Source of the DNA: Corynebacterium ciconiae DSM 44920 | GTDB taxonomy: Bacteria > Actinomycetota > Actinomycetes > Mycobacteriales > Mycobacteriaceae | Direction: 5' to 3' | Assembly: GCF_030440575.1 (NCBI RefSeq) | Contig: NZ_CP047189.1 | Location: 2,170,001 to 2,234,000 of the forward strand | DNA length: 64,000 bases | Part shown: one piece after another, positions 1 to 8,348 of the stretch | How the letters are laid out: each line of letters begins with the position of its first letter | Position numbering within the stretch: the stretch's first letter is position 1 | Program-made: the position numbers and the translations under genes | The notes under the pieces: generated by a model | Seen by the model: the letters and a program-made list of their open reading frames with translations, nothing else | The model's database searches: none | What the model was told of the DNA's origin: nothing

Positions 1-383
1 TCGGCAACCAGCTGATCTTCTCCCACGATGGCGGCAACTACATCATGGTGGAGTCCACCTGCTGGAAGAAGGACTCCCCCGAATCGCTGGAGTCTCGCGA
101 GAGCGGTTTTCTGCGCATCAACGATAAAGACGAGATCGAGTTCATTCTGTGCCACTCCGGCGGCGCGGTGGAGATCATGTACGGCGAGCCGCTCAACGAG
201 CGCGCCTGGGAGCTCAGCTCCGCCTCCACCATGGCCACCGCCACGGGCCTGACCACCTTGGGCCCCGGCAAGCGGCTCTATGGGCTGCTGCCGAATGGGG
301 ATCTTGGCTGGGTGGATGAGCGCCTAGTGGATAAGGAGCTCAAGCCCCGCCGCTCCGCGCAGCTGCAGCGCTACGCGGGCTAA
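1..383 (+). CDS. FABP/nitrobindin-like heme-binding beta-barrel protein (5' end outside window)
   Basis: The reading frame is open from base 3 with no start codon required inside the window, so only the C-terminal 126 or so residues are present. The visible part runs GNQLIFSHDGG, then VESTCWKKD, and ends in a stop at 381-383. This resembles the C-terminal half of the actinobacterial FABP-family (DUF1794, nitrobindin-like) proteins, small cytosolic beta-barrels of about 200 residues that bind heme or hydrophobic ligands. The missing N-terminus would hold the WxGxG motif that would confirm the family. The next gene converges from the opposite strand 16 bases away. Confidence 0.75.
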   Translation, partial: GNQLIFSHDGGNYIMVESTCWKKDSPESLESRESGFLRINDKDEIEFILCHSGGAVEIMYGEPLNERAWELSSASTMATATGLTTLGPGKRLYGLLPNGDLGWVDERLVDKELKPRRSAQLQRYAG

Positions 384-399
384 AGCAGCACCGCTTGAC

Positions 400-1260
400 C
401 TACATCAGCGCCGCCGTGATCATTTCCTGGATTGCGGCGGCGTTGTCTGTGCCACGCCCTCGGGTGGAGTGGCCATTGATGGAGGTGACTTGGGCTGCAA
501 TACGCACCGAGCTGACCAGCCACACCGAGTCGGCGGCCAGCAGCTCACTCACCGAGATATCCCCGGTTTCGCAGGTGTAGCCCTGGGCTGTGGCGTAGCT
601 AAACAGCGCCGCCTGGGTGGTGCCGGGCAGGATCTCCCCGCCCGGCTTGGGGGTGCGGATGGTGGAGCCACTAACGGCCACCACCGTGGAGGTCGCGCCC
701 TCGAGGACCCTGTCGCCCGAGGTGTAGATCACATCATCCATGCCCTGCGCGGCGGCCTGGCGCAGCGCCGCCATGGCGGAGGCGTAGCTGAGGGTTTTTG
801 CCGCGCGCGGACTCGAGCTATCGGCCCCGCGCTCGAGGGTGAGCACCGCCACGCCTTGGGCCCGCTGGGCGAGCTGCTGGGCCCCTACGGCTTTGACGCT
901 GATCCACGCCGAGGGCTCGCCGGTGCTGGCGCGGCCGCGGGTGTAGGTCCACACCATGGCGCCGTCGCAATGGTGGGCGTCCTCCCAGCGGCGGGCCGCA
1001 CGGCTGATGGCCCGGGCCCAAAGTTCTTCTGCGGGCGGCGGCAGGTGCATCAGCTGTGCCGAGACGGCGAATCGTTCCACGTGCCGCTGCAGATTGCAGG
1101 CTCTGCCTTGGCGAACAAGCACCGTTTCAAACACCCCGTCGCCGCGAGTGACGGCGGAATCATCCCAGTACACTAGGGGCGTTTCCGGATCGTGGTCGGC
1201 GATCTCTCCGGTGCGCAAGTCGAGGGTGACGATGATGGGGCGTGGAGTCATGCCTTTCAT
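400..1260 (-). CDS. pabC: aminodeoxychorismate lyase / class IV aminotransferase
   Basis: A 286-residue PLP fold-type IV protein. The N-terminal DDSAVTRGDGVFETVLVRQG stretch, followed by LQRHVERF, is characteristic of aminodeoxychorismate lyase and branched-chain aminotransferase relatives. The C-terminal half has the GATSTVVAVSGSTIRTPKPG segment that binds the cofactor phosphate. PabC releases pyruvate from aminodeoxychorismate to give p-aminobenzoate for folate, which fits the folate genes at 26.5-28.8 kb, although it is not linked to them. The start may be 1260 or the ATG at 1251; neither has a clear ribosome site. It diverges from the Dyp peroxidase over about 39 bases, so the promoters must overlap. 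A D-amino acid or branched-chain aminotransferase remains possible. Confidence 0.75.
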   Translation of the reverse strand: MKGMTPRPIIVTLDLRTGEIADHDPETPLVYWDDSAVTRGDGVFETVLVRQGRACNLQRHVERFAVSAQLMHLPPPAEELWARAISRAARRWEDAHHCDGAMVWTYTRGRASTGEPSAWISVKAVGAQQLAQRAQGVAVLTLERGADSSSPRAAKTLSYASAMAALRQAAAQGMDDVIYTSGDRVLEGATSTVVAVSGSTIRTPKPGGEILPGTTQAALFSYATAQGYTCETGDISVSELLAADSVWLVSSVRIAAQVTSINGHSTRGRGTDNAAAIQEMITAALM

Positions 1261-1299
1261 TATTCACGCCCTGCCGGCCTTTGGGGCACAATCAGTGGT

Positions 1300-2193
1300 A
1301 TGAGTCATCAAAGCGGAATCACTGGTCTGGGCACCACCGACCACATCTTTCTTGAGTTCGATCTGGCCCCCGGCGCGGACGGGTGCGCGGTACTGCGCCA
1401 CCTGGCCGAGGCCATCAACCTGCCCACCACCCACGGCGTCAACGTGGTGCTCGGTGTGCGCCCGAGCCTGTGGGCGGCCGTGGCCGACGCCGAGTTTGTG
1501 CCGGAGAATGTGCATGACTTCTCCGAGCCGATCTCGGGTCCGTCCATGTCCATGCCCGCAACTCAGCACGATGCGTGGGTGTGGGTGGCTGGCTCCTCTC
1601 GTTCCCAGGTGTTCGACATCGCCCGCGAGGTGGCGGATACAGTGCGTTCTTCCGCTACCCTCGCCGGCGAGACCACCGGCTGGGTGTATCAGCACAACCG
1701 CGATCTCACTGGATTCGAGGACGGCACCGAGAACCCGCCGGCTCTCGAGGCCCCGGGCGTGGTCGCGGTGCCGCATGGCCAGCCGGGTGCGGGCAGCTCG
1801 GTGCTGCTCTACCAGCTTTGGGAGCACAAGTCCGTGGAGTGGGAGGGGCTTGAGTCCCATGTGCAGGAGCAGATCATCGGCCGCACCAAGTCCGATTCCG
1901 TTGAGCTGGATGAGGACACCAACCCGGAATCCTCCCACGTCAACCGCACCGTGGTAGAGGTGGACGAGGAGGAGCTGGAGATCTTCCGCCGCAATGTCTC
2001 CTATGGCGATATGTGTACCCACGGCACTGTGTTTGTGGGCTTCAGTTTCGATCAGTGGCGCATGGAGGAAATGCTGCGTCGCATGGCCGGCGCCGATGGC
2101 GGCCCCGCGGATCGACTCACCGAGTTCACCACCCCGCTGACAGGCGGCTGGTACGTGTGCCCCTCCACGCAGGCTCTGGCCGCGCTCCTCTAG
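1300..2193 (+). CDS. Dyp-type heme peroxidase (YfeX-like)
   Basis: A 297-residue protein with the family hallmark GxxDG as GFEDGTENP, starting at residue 138 with the catalytic Asp at 141. His213 in the SHVNRT segment is the likely proximal heme ligand. Length matches the short class of Dyp-type peroxidases such as YfeX (about 300 residues). No signal peptide or Tat motif is visible, so it is probably cytosolic. The start at ATG 1300 was chosen over upstream frame codons because those overlap pabC and are not conserved-looking. The next gene, ygfZ, begins one base after the stop, suggesting co-transcription. These enzymes oxidise dyes or porphyrinogens with peroxide; the true substrate is unknown. 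Confidence 0.88.
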   Translation: MSHQSGITGLGTTDHIFLEFDLAPGADGCAVLRHLAEAINLPTTHGVNVVLGVRPSLWAAVADAEFVPENVHDFSEPISGPSMSMPATQHDAWVWVAGSSRSQVFDIAREVADTVRSSATLAGETTGWVYQHNRDLTGFEDGTENPPALEAPGVVAVPHGQPGAGSSVLLYQLWEHKSVEWEGLESHVQEQIIGRTKSDSVELDEDTNPESSHVNRTVVEVDEEELEIFRRNVSYGDMCTHGTVFVGFSFDQWRMEEMLRRMAGADGGPADRLTEFTTPLTGGWYVCPSTQALAALL

Positions 2194-2194
2194 T

Positions 2195-3259
2195 ATGGGC
2201 GGGATGAGTGAGACATCCTATCGTTCCCCCGCCCTGTCGCGCCTCGGCGCCTGCCCCGCTCAGGACGCCGATGCCCACCCCGCCTATGAGGGCGTGGCGT
2301 GGCATTATGGGGATCCTTTAGGCGAGCAGCGCGCTTTTTCCGAGCAGCCGGTGGTGATCGATCGTTCCCACCGGGTGGTGCTTAAGGTCAGCGGCGAGGA
2401 TGCCGCGGAGTTTCTCAATAAGCTGCTTTCCCAGAAGCTCGATGACCTCCCCATCGGCGCCGGCACGGAGGCCCTGGACTTGGATGCCCAGGGTCACATC
2501 CTCCACGCTCTTGGCGTGTTGCGCACTGAGGAGGGTTTCCTGCTCGACATCCCCCGCCCCAGCGCCGCCAGCCTGGAGGATTTTCTGCGCCGCATGGTCT
2601 TTTGGTCCGCGGTGGAGATCACCCGCACGGACTACGGTCTGCTCACCCTCTGCGGCGCCAGCGCACCCTCGGGGCTTAGCCGCAGCGTGAGCGCTCCACT
2701 ACCGCACACCGACCTGTATGTTCCCGCAGCGCTTATCGACGCCACCCTCACCGACCTCGAATCCCGCGGCACTCGCGTGGTGGGGCTGATGGCGTGGACT
2801 GCGGAGCGGGTGAGGCATCTGGTGCCGCTGCCGGAGGTGGATCTGGACGATAAGTCCATCCCGCACGAGGTGCCGCACTGGGTGGGCGGCAGCGCCGTGC
2901 ACCTGAACAAGGGCTGCTATCGCGGCCAAGAGACGGTGGCCCGGGTGGAAAACTTGGGCTCCTCACCCCGCGTGTTGGTACGGCTTCACCTCGATGGCTC
3001 CGCCCCCAGCTTGCCGGTGCCGGGGGCGAGCATCACCAAGGGCAGCCGGCCTCGGGCGGTGGGTCGAGTGGGCACGGTGGTGCAGGATTGTGATTTCGGC
3101 CCCATCGCCTTGGCTGTGCTCAAGCGTTCCGCGCTGCAGGCGAAGGATCTGCACGTGGGCGACTGTGCCGTGGCCGTGGACCCTGAGACGATTCCGCAGG
3201 ATAGCGGGCCCCAAGCCGGCCGCGAGGCGGTGCGGCGTTTCCGCTCCGGCACCCTCTAA
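2195..3259 (+). CDS. ygfZ: tRNA-modifying / Fe-S cluster assembly protein YgfZ (folate-binding, GcvT-like)
   Basis: A 354-residue GcvT-related protein. The YgfZ/CAF17 signature K-G-C-Y-x-G-Q-E is present from residue 239 (NKGCYRGQETVARVENLG), and the N-terminal RVVLKVSGEDAAEFLNKLLSQ block matches the family. YgfZ uses tetrahydrofolate and its conserved cysteine to support repair or assembly of certain Fe-S enzymes. The start is ATG 2195 or ATG 2204; the second is equally plausible. It follows the peroxidase stop by one base, so the two are probably translated from one message. This pairing may reflect a shared oxidative-stress role, which is inference. Confidence 0.88.
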   Translation: MGGMSETSYRSPALSRLGACPAQDADAHPAYEGVAWHYGDPLGEQRAFSEQPVVIDRSHRVVLKVSGEDAAEFLNKLLSQKLDDLPIGAGTEALDLDAQGHILHALGVLRTEEGFLLDIPRPSAASLEDFLRRMVFWSAVEITRTDYGLLTLCGASAPSGLSRSVSAPLPHTDLYVPAALIDATLTDLESRGTRVVGLMAWTAERVRHLVPLPEVDLDDKSIPHEVPHWVGGSAVHLNKGCYRGQETVARVENLGSSPRVLVRLHLDGSAPSLPVPGASITKGSRPRAVGRVGTVVQDCDFGPIALAVLKRSALQAKDLHVGDCAVAVDPETIPQDSGPQAGREAVRRFRSGTL

Positions 3260-3388
3260 AGGCCCCCAGGTGCGACTTTTTTCGTCACATTAGCTATTGT
3301 GGACTAACAGGAATACAAGATTGAAGAAACCGATAATGGGGTGCCCTACGCCCGAGGCACTTCAGGCACACTCCAAGGGGGTCTAGCC

Positions 3389-3580
3389 ATGGGTCGCGGC
3401 CGCGCAAAGGCTAAGCAGGCTAAGGTAGCTCGTCAACTGAAGTACCACACTCCTGACATGGACTTAGAGCAGTTGCAGCGTGAACTCGCCAGCAACAGCT
3501 CCCGTTCGGAGGAGGACGTCCGCGAGGACGATCTCTACTCCGAGTGGGCCGACTACTTCGAGGATGAAGACGAGAAGTAG
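3389..3580 (+). CDS. DUF3073 family small protein
   Basis: A 63-residue very charged protein: a basic N-terminus (MGRGRAKAKQAKVARQLKY) followed by an acidic tail ending in ADYFEDEDEK. This is the DUF3073 family found across Actinobacteria, usually next to purM, as here. The start at ATG 3389 is preceded by an AAGGGG ribosome site at about 3375-3380; the longer in-frame ORF from 3341 has no such site. Function is not known. It converges on purM and shares a bidirectional terminator with it. Confidence 0.85.
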   Translation: MGRGRAKAKQAKVARQLKYHTPDMDLEQLQRELASNSSRSEEDVREDDLYSEWADYFEDEDEK

Positions 3581-3591
3581 CGCGTTACTTT

Positions 3592-3628
3592 AAAAAAACC
3601 TCCTTGCTCTTAGAGCAGGGAGGTTTCT
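3592..3628. terminator. bidirectional intrinsic terminator between DUF3073 gene and purM
   Basis: A hairpin with arms AACCTCC-TGCTC and GAGCA-GGAGGTT closes a short loop at about 3608-3612. A run of seven A lies on the left and T-rich sequence on the right, so it can terminate transcription from both converging genes. Confidence 0.85.
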
Positions 3629-3634
3629 TCATGC

Positions 3635-4699
3635 CTAGTACTGGGGGTGTTCGCCGCTGAGCTGCACCCCGGTGCTGGAGGCGCTGCGCACGGTGCCGAT
3701 TTCCCAGGCTTCTACGTGCCGGGCGGTGAGCATGGCCAGGGCCCGGTCGCGGTCCGCGGCGGAGACCACGGCCACCATACCGACACCCATATTGAAGGTT
3801 TTCTCCATCTCTTCGCGGCTGACCTTACCCAGCTCGGAGATGAGCTTGAAGATCGGCTGCGGCTTCCACGCCGAGCGAGAGATCTCTGCCACGGTGTTCT
3901 CCGGCAGCACTCGCACCAGGTTGCCCGCCAGGCCACCGCCGGTGACATGGCAGAAGGTGCGCACATCGCATTCGGCGGCGAGCGCCAGGCAGTCCTTGGT
4001 GTAGATGCGCGTGGGCTCCAGCAATTCCTCGCCGAGGGTGCGCTCAAGCTCATCGATCTCTTGATCCAGCGGCAGCCCCGCCGATTCCAACAGCACGTAG
4101 CGGGCCAGGGAGTAGCCATTGGAATGCAGCCCCGAGGAGGCCATGCCGATGATCACATCGCCATCGCGCACCCGCTCTGGGCCAAGCAGCTCATCCTCTT
4201 CCACCACACCGACGGCGGTGGCGGAGACATCGTATTCCTTCTCCCCCATCACACCCGGGTGCTCGGCGGTTTCTCCGCCGAGCAGGGCACAGCCGGCCAA
4301 TTCGCAGCCGGTGGCAATGCCGCCGACAATCGCGGCGATGTGCTCGGGCACCACCTTGCCCACGGAGATGTAGTCCTGCAGGAATAGCGGCTCGGCGCCA
4401 CAGACCACCAAGTCATCAACACACATGGCCACCAGATCGATGCCGATGGTGTCGTGCTTGTCCATGGCTTGGGCCACCGCCAGTTTGGTGCCCACTCCAT
4501 CGGAGCCGGCGGCGAGCAGCGGCTTGTCATACTTACCGAGGGCAAAGAGCCCGGCGAAACCGCCAATGCCACCACGGACCTCGGGGCGGGTGGCCTTCTT
4601 AGCCAGCGGGGCGATGAGCTCTACCGCGCGGTCGCCGGCGGCAATATCCACCCCGGCCGCTGCGTAGGAAGCGCCATCAGAGGGAACGTGATCGGTCAT
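3635..4699 (-). CDS. purM: phosphoribosylformylglycinamidine cyclo-ligase
   Basis: AIR synthetase, 354 residues, catalysing the fifth step of purine synthesis (FGAM + ATP to AIR). The N-terminal SYAAAGVDIAAGDRAVELI block, GGFAGLF, GSDGVGTKL and the GMASSGLHSNGYSL segment are typical of PurM. Length matches the family. Its start overlaps the purF stop by four bases (ATG at 4699, purF ends at 4696), so purF-purM is an operon with translational coupling. No odd features. Confidence 0.97.
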   Translation of the reverse strand: MTDHVPSDGASYAAAGVDIAAGDRAVELIAPLAKKATRPEVRGGIGGFAGLFALGKYDKPLLAAGSDGVGTKLAVAQAMDKHDTIGIDLVAMCVDDLVVCGAEPLFLQDYISVGKVVPEHIAAIVGGIATGCELAGCALLGGETAEHPGVMGEKEYDVSATAVGVVEEDELLGPERVRDGDVIIGMASSGLHSNGYSLARYVLLESAGLPLDQEIDELERTLGEELLEPTRIYTKDCLALAAECDVRTFCHVTGGGLAGNLVRVLPENTVAEISRSAWKPQPIFKLISELGKVSREEMEKTFNMGVGMVAVVSAADRDRALAMLTARHVEAWEIGTVRSASSTGVQLSGEHPQY

Positions 4700-6195
4700 G
4701 TCGTGGTCACTTTCTTCAGATTGCGCTGCATGTCCTCCACGAGCGCGGTGTTCGGGTTTCCAGCCGGCATGCCCAGCGGGTACACACCGTCGAAGCAGGC
4801 ACAGCAGAGATCCTCGCGCTTCTGCTTGGAGGCCTCAACCATGTGGTCGATAGAGACGAAGCCGAGCGAATCCGCGCCGATCGCGGTGCAGATCACATCT
4901 ACGGCTTCCTCGAGGCTGCGGGCGCCGGTGCCATTGGCAATCAGCTCCCCCGGGGAGGCGAAATCGATGCCGTAGAAACACGGCCACTTCACCGGCGGGG
5001 AGGCGATGCGCACGTGCACCTCGGCGGCACCAGCCTCGCGCAGCATCCGGATCAGGGCCCGCTGCGTGTTGCCGCGGACAATGGAATCATCCACCACCAC
5101 CAGCCGCTTCCCAGCCAGTACCTGCTTGAGCGGGTTGAGCTTGAGCCGGATGCCGAGCTGGCGGATGGTTTGCGTGGGCTGGATGAAGGTACGGCCCACA
5201 TAGGCGTTCTTCACCAGCCCCTGGGCAAAGGGAATGCCCGAGCCATAGGAATAGCCCACCGCAGCGGGGGTGCCGGACTCCGGCACTGGGATCACCAGAT
5301 CACCATCGACCGGGTGCTCCTGCGCCAAGGCCGCGCCGATCCCAACCCGAGTGTCGTTGACCGACTGGCCACGGATCACAGAATCCGGGCGCGCCAAGTA
5401 CACATACTCAAACACACAGCCTTTGTGCCGGGTGGGGGCAAACTGGTGGGAGCGGATACCGGAATCGTCGATAGAGATGAACTCCCCTGGCTCCACCTCC
5501 CGCACAAAGGAGGCTCCCACGATATCGAGGGCCGCGGTTTCCGAGGCCACCACCCAGCCCCGCTCCAAACGGCCGATCGACAAGGGGCGGACACCGTGGG
5601 GGTCGCGGGCGGCATACAGCTTATGGCCGTCCGTGAATGTCAGGCAGTAGGCGCCGGTGATGCGGGGAAGGAGGTTGAGGGCGGCGTCGACAAGCGAGAC
5701 CTCCTCGGAGATGCCATCGGCGAGCAGCGCGCACATGATGTCCGAGTCGGAGGGGTGTGTTGCGGGGTCCACCAAACCCTTTTCGGTGGCCTCCTGCAGC
5801 AGCTCGAGATAGTTCACGAGATTGCCGTTGTGCCCCAAGGCCACATCGGTGCCATCGGGGGCCACGCGGAACATCGGCTGGGCATTCTCCCAGCAGGCGC
5901 CGCCCGCTGTGGAATAGCGAGTATGGCCGATGGCGAGATTACCCCGCAGGGCCTCAAGCGCACCCTCATCGAAGACCTGAGAGACGAGGCCAAGATCCTT
6001 GTACACCACCACATTGTCCCCATCACCCACCGCAATACCGGCGGCTTCCTGGCCGCGGTGCTGCAGCGCGTACAGACCGTAGTAGGTGAGCTTGGCGACT
6101 TCTTCCCCAGGGGCAAAAACACCGAACACGCCGCACTCCTCGCGCGGGGCGTGTTCTCCGAGATCATCGAAAGCGGATAGGGGCCGGTTTTTCAT
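4696..6195 (-). CDS. purF: amidophosphoribosyltransferase
   Basis: First committed enzyme of purine synthesis (PRPP + glutamine to phosphoribosylamine), 499 residues from the chosen ATG at 6195. The Ntn-type glutaminase nucleophile is the Cys in EECGVFGVF, which would be exposed after removal of a short propeptide. The PRPP loop is VVVDDSIVRGNT. The C-terminal CCACFDG, with earlier cysteines in KGCVFEY and WPCFYG, suggests the Fe-S-containing Bacillus-type class. An in-frame GTG at 6231 would add 12 residues, but nothing supports it. Operon with purM downstream; a SCP-like gene lies upstream on the same strand. Confidence 0.96.
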   Translation of the reverse strand: MKNRPLSAFDDLGEHAPREECGVFGVFAPGEEVAKLTYYGLYALQHRGQEAAGIAVGDGDNVVVYKDLGLVSQVFDEGALEALRGNLAIGHTRYSTAGGACWENAQPMFRVAPDGTDVALGHNGNLVNYLELLQEATEKGLVDPATHPSDSDIMCALLADGISEEVSLVDAALNLLPRITGAYCLTFTDGHKLYAARDPHGVRPLSIGRLERGWVVASETAALDIVGASFVREVEPGEFISIDDSGIRSHQFAPTRHKGCVFEYVYLARPDSVIRGQSVNDTRVGIGAALAQEHPVDGDLVIPVPESGTPAAVGYSYGSGIPFAQGLVKNAYVGRTFIQPTQTIRQLGIRLKLNPLKQVLAGKRLVVVDDSIVRGNTQRALIRMLREAGAAEVHVRIASPPVKWPCFYGIDFASPGELIANGTGARSLEEAVDVICTAIGADSLGFVSIDHMVEASKQKREDLCCACFDGVYPLGMPAGNPNTALVEDMQRNLKKVTTT

Positions 6196-6304
6196 AGCCA
6201 CGTGGGTTAATCGTAGTTGCTCATGCCACACCGTGGCGAATATTTAGCCCCACGCGGGGGCGCAGAGCACCACCTCCAGGCCCTCCTCGATGTGAGAATC
6301 AGGG

Positions 6305-6658
6305 CTATATCAGCGGCAACCAGTGGGCTAATTCGCCCGCCCGAGTGCCCGAGACGCTCAGCCGCCCCGCGGCCAGTTCTTCCTCCCATGTGCTGCGCCC
6401 GGCGGCGAGACGAAGCCACACCTCAGGGCTCATCTCCACCACATTCGGCGGGGTGCCACGGGTGTGGCGCGGCCCCTCGATACATTGCACCGCCACGAAG
6501 GGCGGTACCCGCACCTCCACGCTGTGGCCCGGCGCGAGCTGCTCCACCGTGCGGGCGCTGAGCCGAACCGCCCGGGCGATAGTCGAACGCGGCGCCTGGG
6601 GATCCTCACTCTCGCGCACAGCGGCGCGCATCTCTGCGGGGTCAATCTTTTTAGCCAT
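6305..6658 (-). CDS. sterol carrier family protein (SCP-2-like)
   Basis: A 117-residue cytosolic protein starting MAKKIDPAEMRAAVRES. It matches the actinobacterial sterol carrier family protein encoded next to purF in mycobacteria and corynebacteria. The conserved central part is VRVPPFVAVQCIEGPRHTRG, and the C-terminal half has the VVEMSPEVWLRLAAG pattern of SCP-2/MDMPI-like folds. Ligand and function are unknown. It is upstream of purF on the same strand with about 110 bases between, so it may be co-transcribed. Synteny rather than biochemistry supports the call. Confidence 0.75.
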   Translation of the reverse strand: MAKKIDPAEMRAAVRESEDPQAPRSTIARAVRLSARTVEQLAPGHSVEVRVPPFVAVQCIEGPRHTRGTPPNVVEMSPEVWLRLAAGRSTWEEELAAGRLSVSGTRAGELAHWLPLI

Positions 6659-6725
6659 AGTAGGCCCCAGCTTAACTGTTGGTAGCCTGTGAGCTACTGA
6701 CCCAACCCCTCCGGAGAAAGCGCTT

Positions 6726-7739
6726 ATGTCTGAACTTGTTCACTCCTCCCCCAACCGAGCCCCTTCGCCCAAGGTCACGCTGCGTTTTTTGGCGGCACCC
6801 ACCGATGTGGTGATGGCCGGTAACTGGGGCGTCTCGGGCGGTCGAGTGTTGGAGTGGATCGATAAGGCAGCCTATGCCTGCGCGGTGGGATGGTCCGGCA
6901 CCTACTGCGTGACCGCCTATGTGGGCCACATTCACTTCAACCGCCCGATCCCCTCCGGCCACGTGGTAGAGGTGCGCTCCCGAATTGCGATGACGGGCCG
7001 CTCCTCGATGCACATCGTGAACGAGGTGCTCTCCGCCGATCCCCGCGACGGCCACTTTTCCCGCGCCTGCGACTGCCTGGTGATCTTCGTGGCCAAGGAC
7101 CCCAAAACCGGCCGTTCTACCCCGGTGCCGAAGTTCCAGGCCGCCAGCGAGGACGAGCAGCGCGTGGAACAGGCCGCGATCTCGCGCATCGAGCTGCGCC
7201 AGGCCATCGAAGAGGAGATGGAAAAGCAGAGCTACGACGGCCCCAGCGACGCCCCGCGGGTGATCACCCGCTTTTTGGCCAAGCCCACCGACGTGAACTG
7301 GGGCGGCAATGTGCACGGTGGCACCGCGATGGAGTGGATTGACGAGGCCGGCACGGCCTGCACCATGGAGTGGGCTGGGGAGCGCACCATCGCCGTCTAC
7401 GCCGGCGGTATACGCTTCTACCGCCCGATCTCGATCGGCGATCTCATCGAGGTGGATGCTCGGTTGATGCGCACCGACACCCGCAGCATGCAGGTGTCGG
7501 TGCACGTGCGCAGCGGCGATCCTCGCGGCGGGCGCGAGGAGCTCAAGCAGGCGATCCACGCCACCTTCACCTATGTGGCCACGGACCTCGACAATAATGT
7601 GCTGCCTGCCCGGCAGTTCGAGCCGCGCACCGAGGACGACGTGCGCCTCGCCGAGCACGCCACCACCCTGCGCGAACTGCGCGCCCAATACACCCCGCGG
7701 CCGCTGGTGCTGCGCGAGGGCCGGGCGTTCGTGGATTAA
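6726..7739 (+). CDS. double-hotdog acyl-CoA thioesterase
   Basis: A 337-residue protein built of two hotdog domains, about residues 15-150 and 175-310. Each carries the same pattern: RFLAxPTDV, then GNWGVSGGRVLEWIDKAAY or GNVHGGTAMEWIDEAG, then the beta strand YVGHIHFNRPI or YAGGIRFYRPI. This tandem arrangement is that of BACH/YciA-like acyl-CoA thioesterases, which hydrolyse fatty acyl-CoA to free fatty acid and CoA in the cytosol. In the first repeat the usual His of the HGG motif is replaced by Ser (VSGG), while the second keeps HGG, so perhaps only one site type is fully active. It ends overlapping the response regulator by four bases. Confidence 0.85.
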   Translation: MSELVHSSPNRAPSPKVTLRFLAAPTDVVMAGNWGVSGGRVLEWIDKAAYACAVGWSGTYCVTAYVGHIHFNRPIPSGHVVEVRSRIAMTGRSSMHIVNEVLSADPRDGHFSRACDCLVIFVAKDPKTGRSTPVPKFQAASEDEQRVEQAAISRIELRQAIEEEMEKQSYDGPSDAPRVITRFLAKPTDVNWGGNVHGGTAMEWIDEAGTACTMEWAGERTIAVYAGGIRFYRPISIGDLIEVDARLMRTDTRSMQVSVHVRSGDPRGGREELKQAIHATFTYVATDLDNNVLPARQFEPRTEDDVRLAEHATTLRELRAQYTPRPLVLREGRAFVD

Positions 7740-8338
7740 ATCAGCCCCCGCTCGGTGGCCACATGCACCGCCCGGGTGCGGGAATCCACCCCCAGCTTGG
7801 AAAAGATATGTACCAAGTGGGTTTTGGTGGTGGCCTGGGAGATGAAGAGCTGCTTCGAGATGTCCTTATTGCTCGCCCCCGTGGCCACCAATTGCAGCAC
7901 ATCGCGTTCCCGCTCGGTGAGCTGGGCCGGGGCGGGTGCTGCCAAGAGTTTCCCGGCGAGGGAGCTTTGCACGTATACCTCGCCGCGGGCGACGGCGCGG
8001 ATGGCCTCCACGATTGTGTCTACGGGGGCGTCCTTGACCAGATAGCCGTGGGCGCCGGCATCGAGGCAGGCGCGGATGTCGCGCTCGCGATCATAGGTGG
8101 ACAGGATCACCACCGGTTGCTCGCTGCCGCGGATCACCTCCACCCCGTCGCTATCGCTGGCCCCGAGGCGCAGATCGCAGAGCACCACATCCGGGCGGGC
8201 CTCGGCGATAGCGGCCACTGCCTCCGCCACGCTCCCGGCCTCGGCGGCGACGCGGATCTCCGGCTGGGCGTTGAGAATGGCCTTGAGCCCTGAACGGACC
8301 ACGGGGTGGTCGTCGATAAGCGCTACTGCGATGGACAT
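7736..8338 (-). CDS. NarL/LuxR-type two-component response regulator
   Basis: A 200-residue regulator: receiver domain (residues 1-120) with DD acidic pair at 9-10 and phospho-acceptor Asp55 in LCDLRL, then a LuxR-type helix-turn-helix (LTERERDVLQLVATGASNKD onward, SQATTKTHLVHIFSKLGV). Start taken at ATG 8338 because the protein then begins MSIAVALIDDHPVVR as in the family; the upstream 21 codons overlap the kinase. It is the last gene of an MMPL-kinase-regulator operon and probably binds the palindrome upstream of that operon (11546-11580), which is inference. Confidence 0.93.
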   Translation of the reverse strand: MSIAVALIDDHPVVRSGLKAILNAQPEIRVAAEAGSVAEAVAAIAEARPDVVLCDLRLGASDSDGVEVIRGSEQPVVILSTYDRERDIRACLDAGAHGYLVKDAPVDTIVEAIRAVARGEVYVQSSLAGKLLAAPAPAQLTERERDVLQLVATGASNKDISKQLFISQATTKTHLVHIFSKLGVDSRTRAVHVATERGLI

Positions 8339-8348
8339 GCCTTGTAGT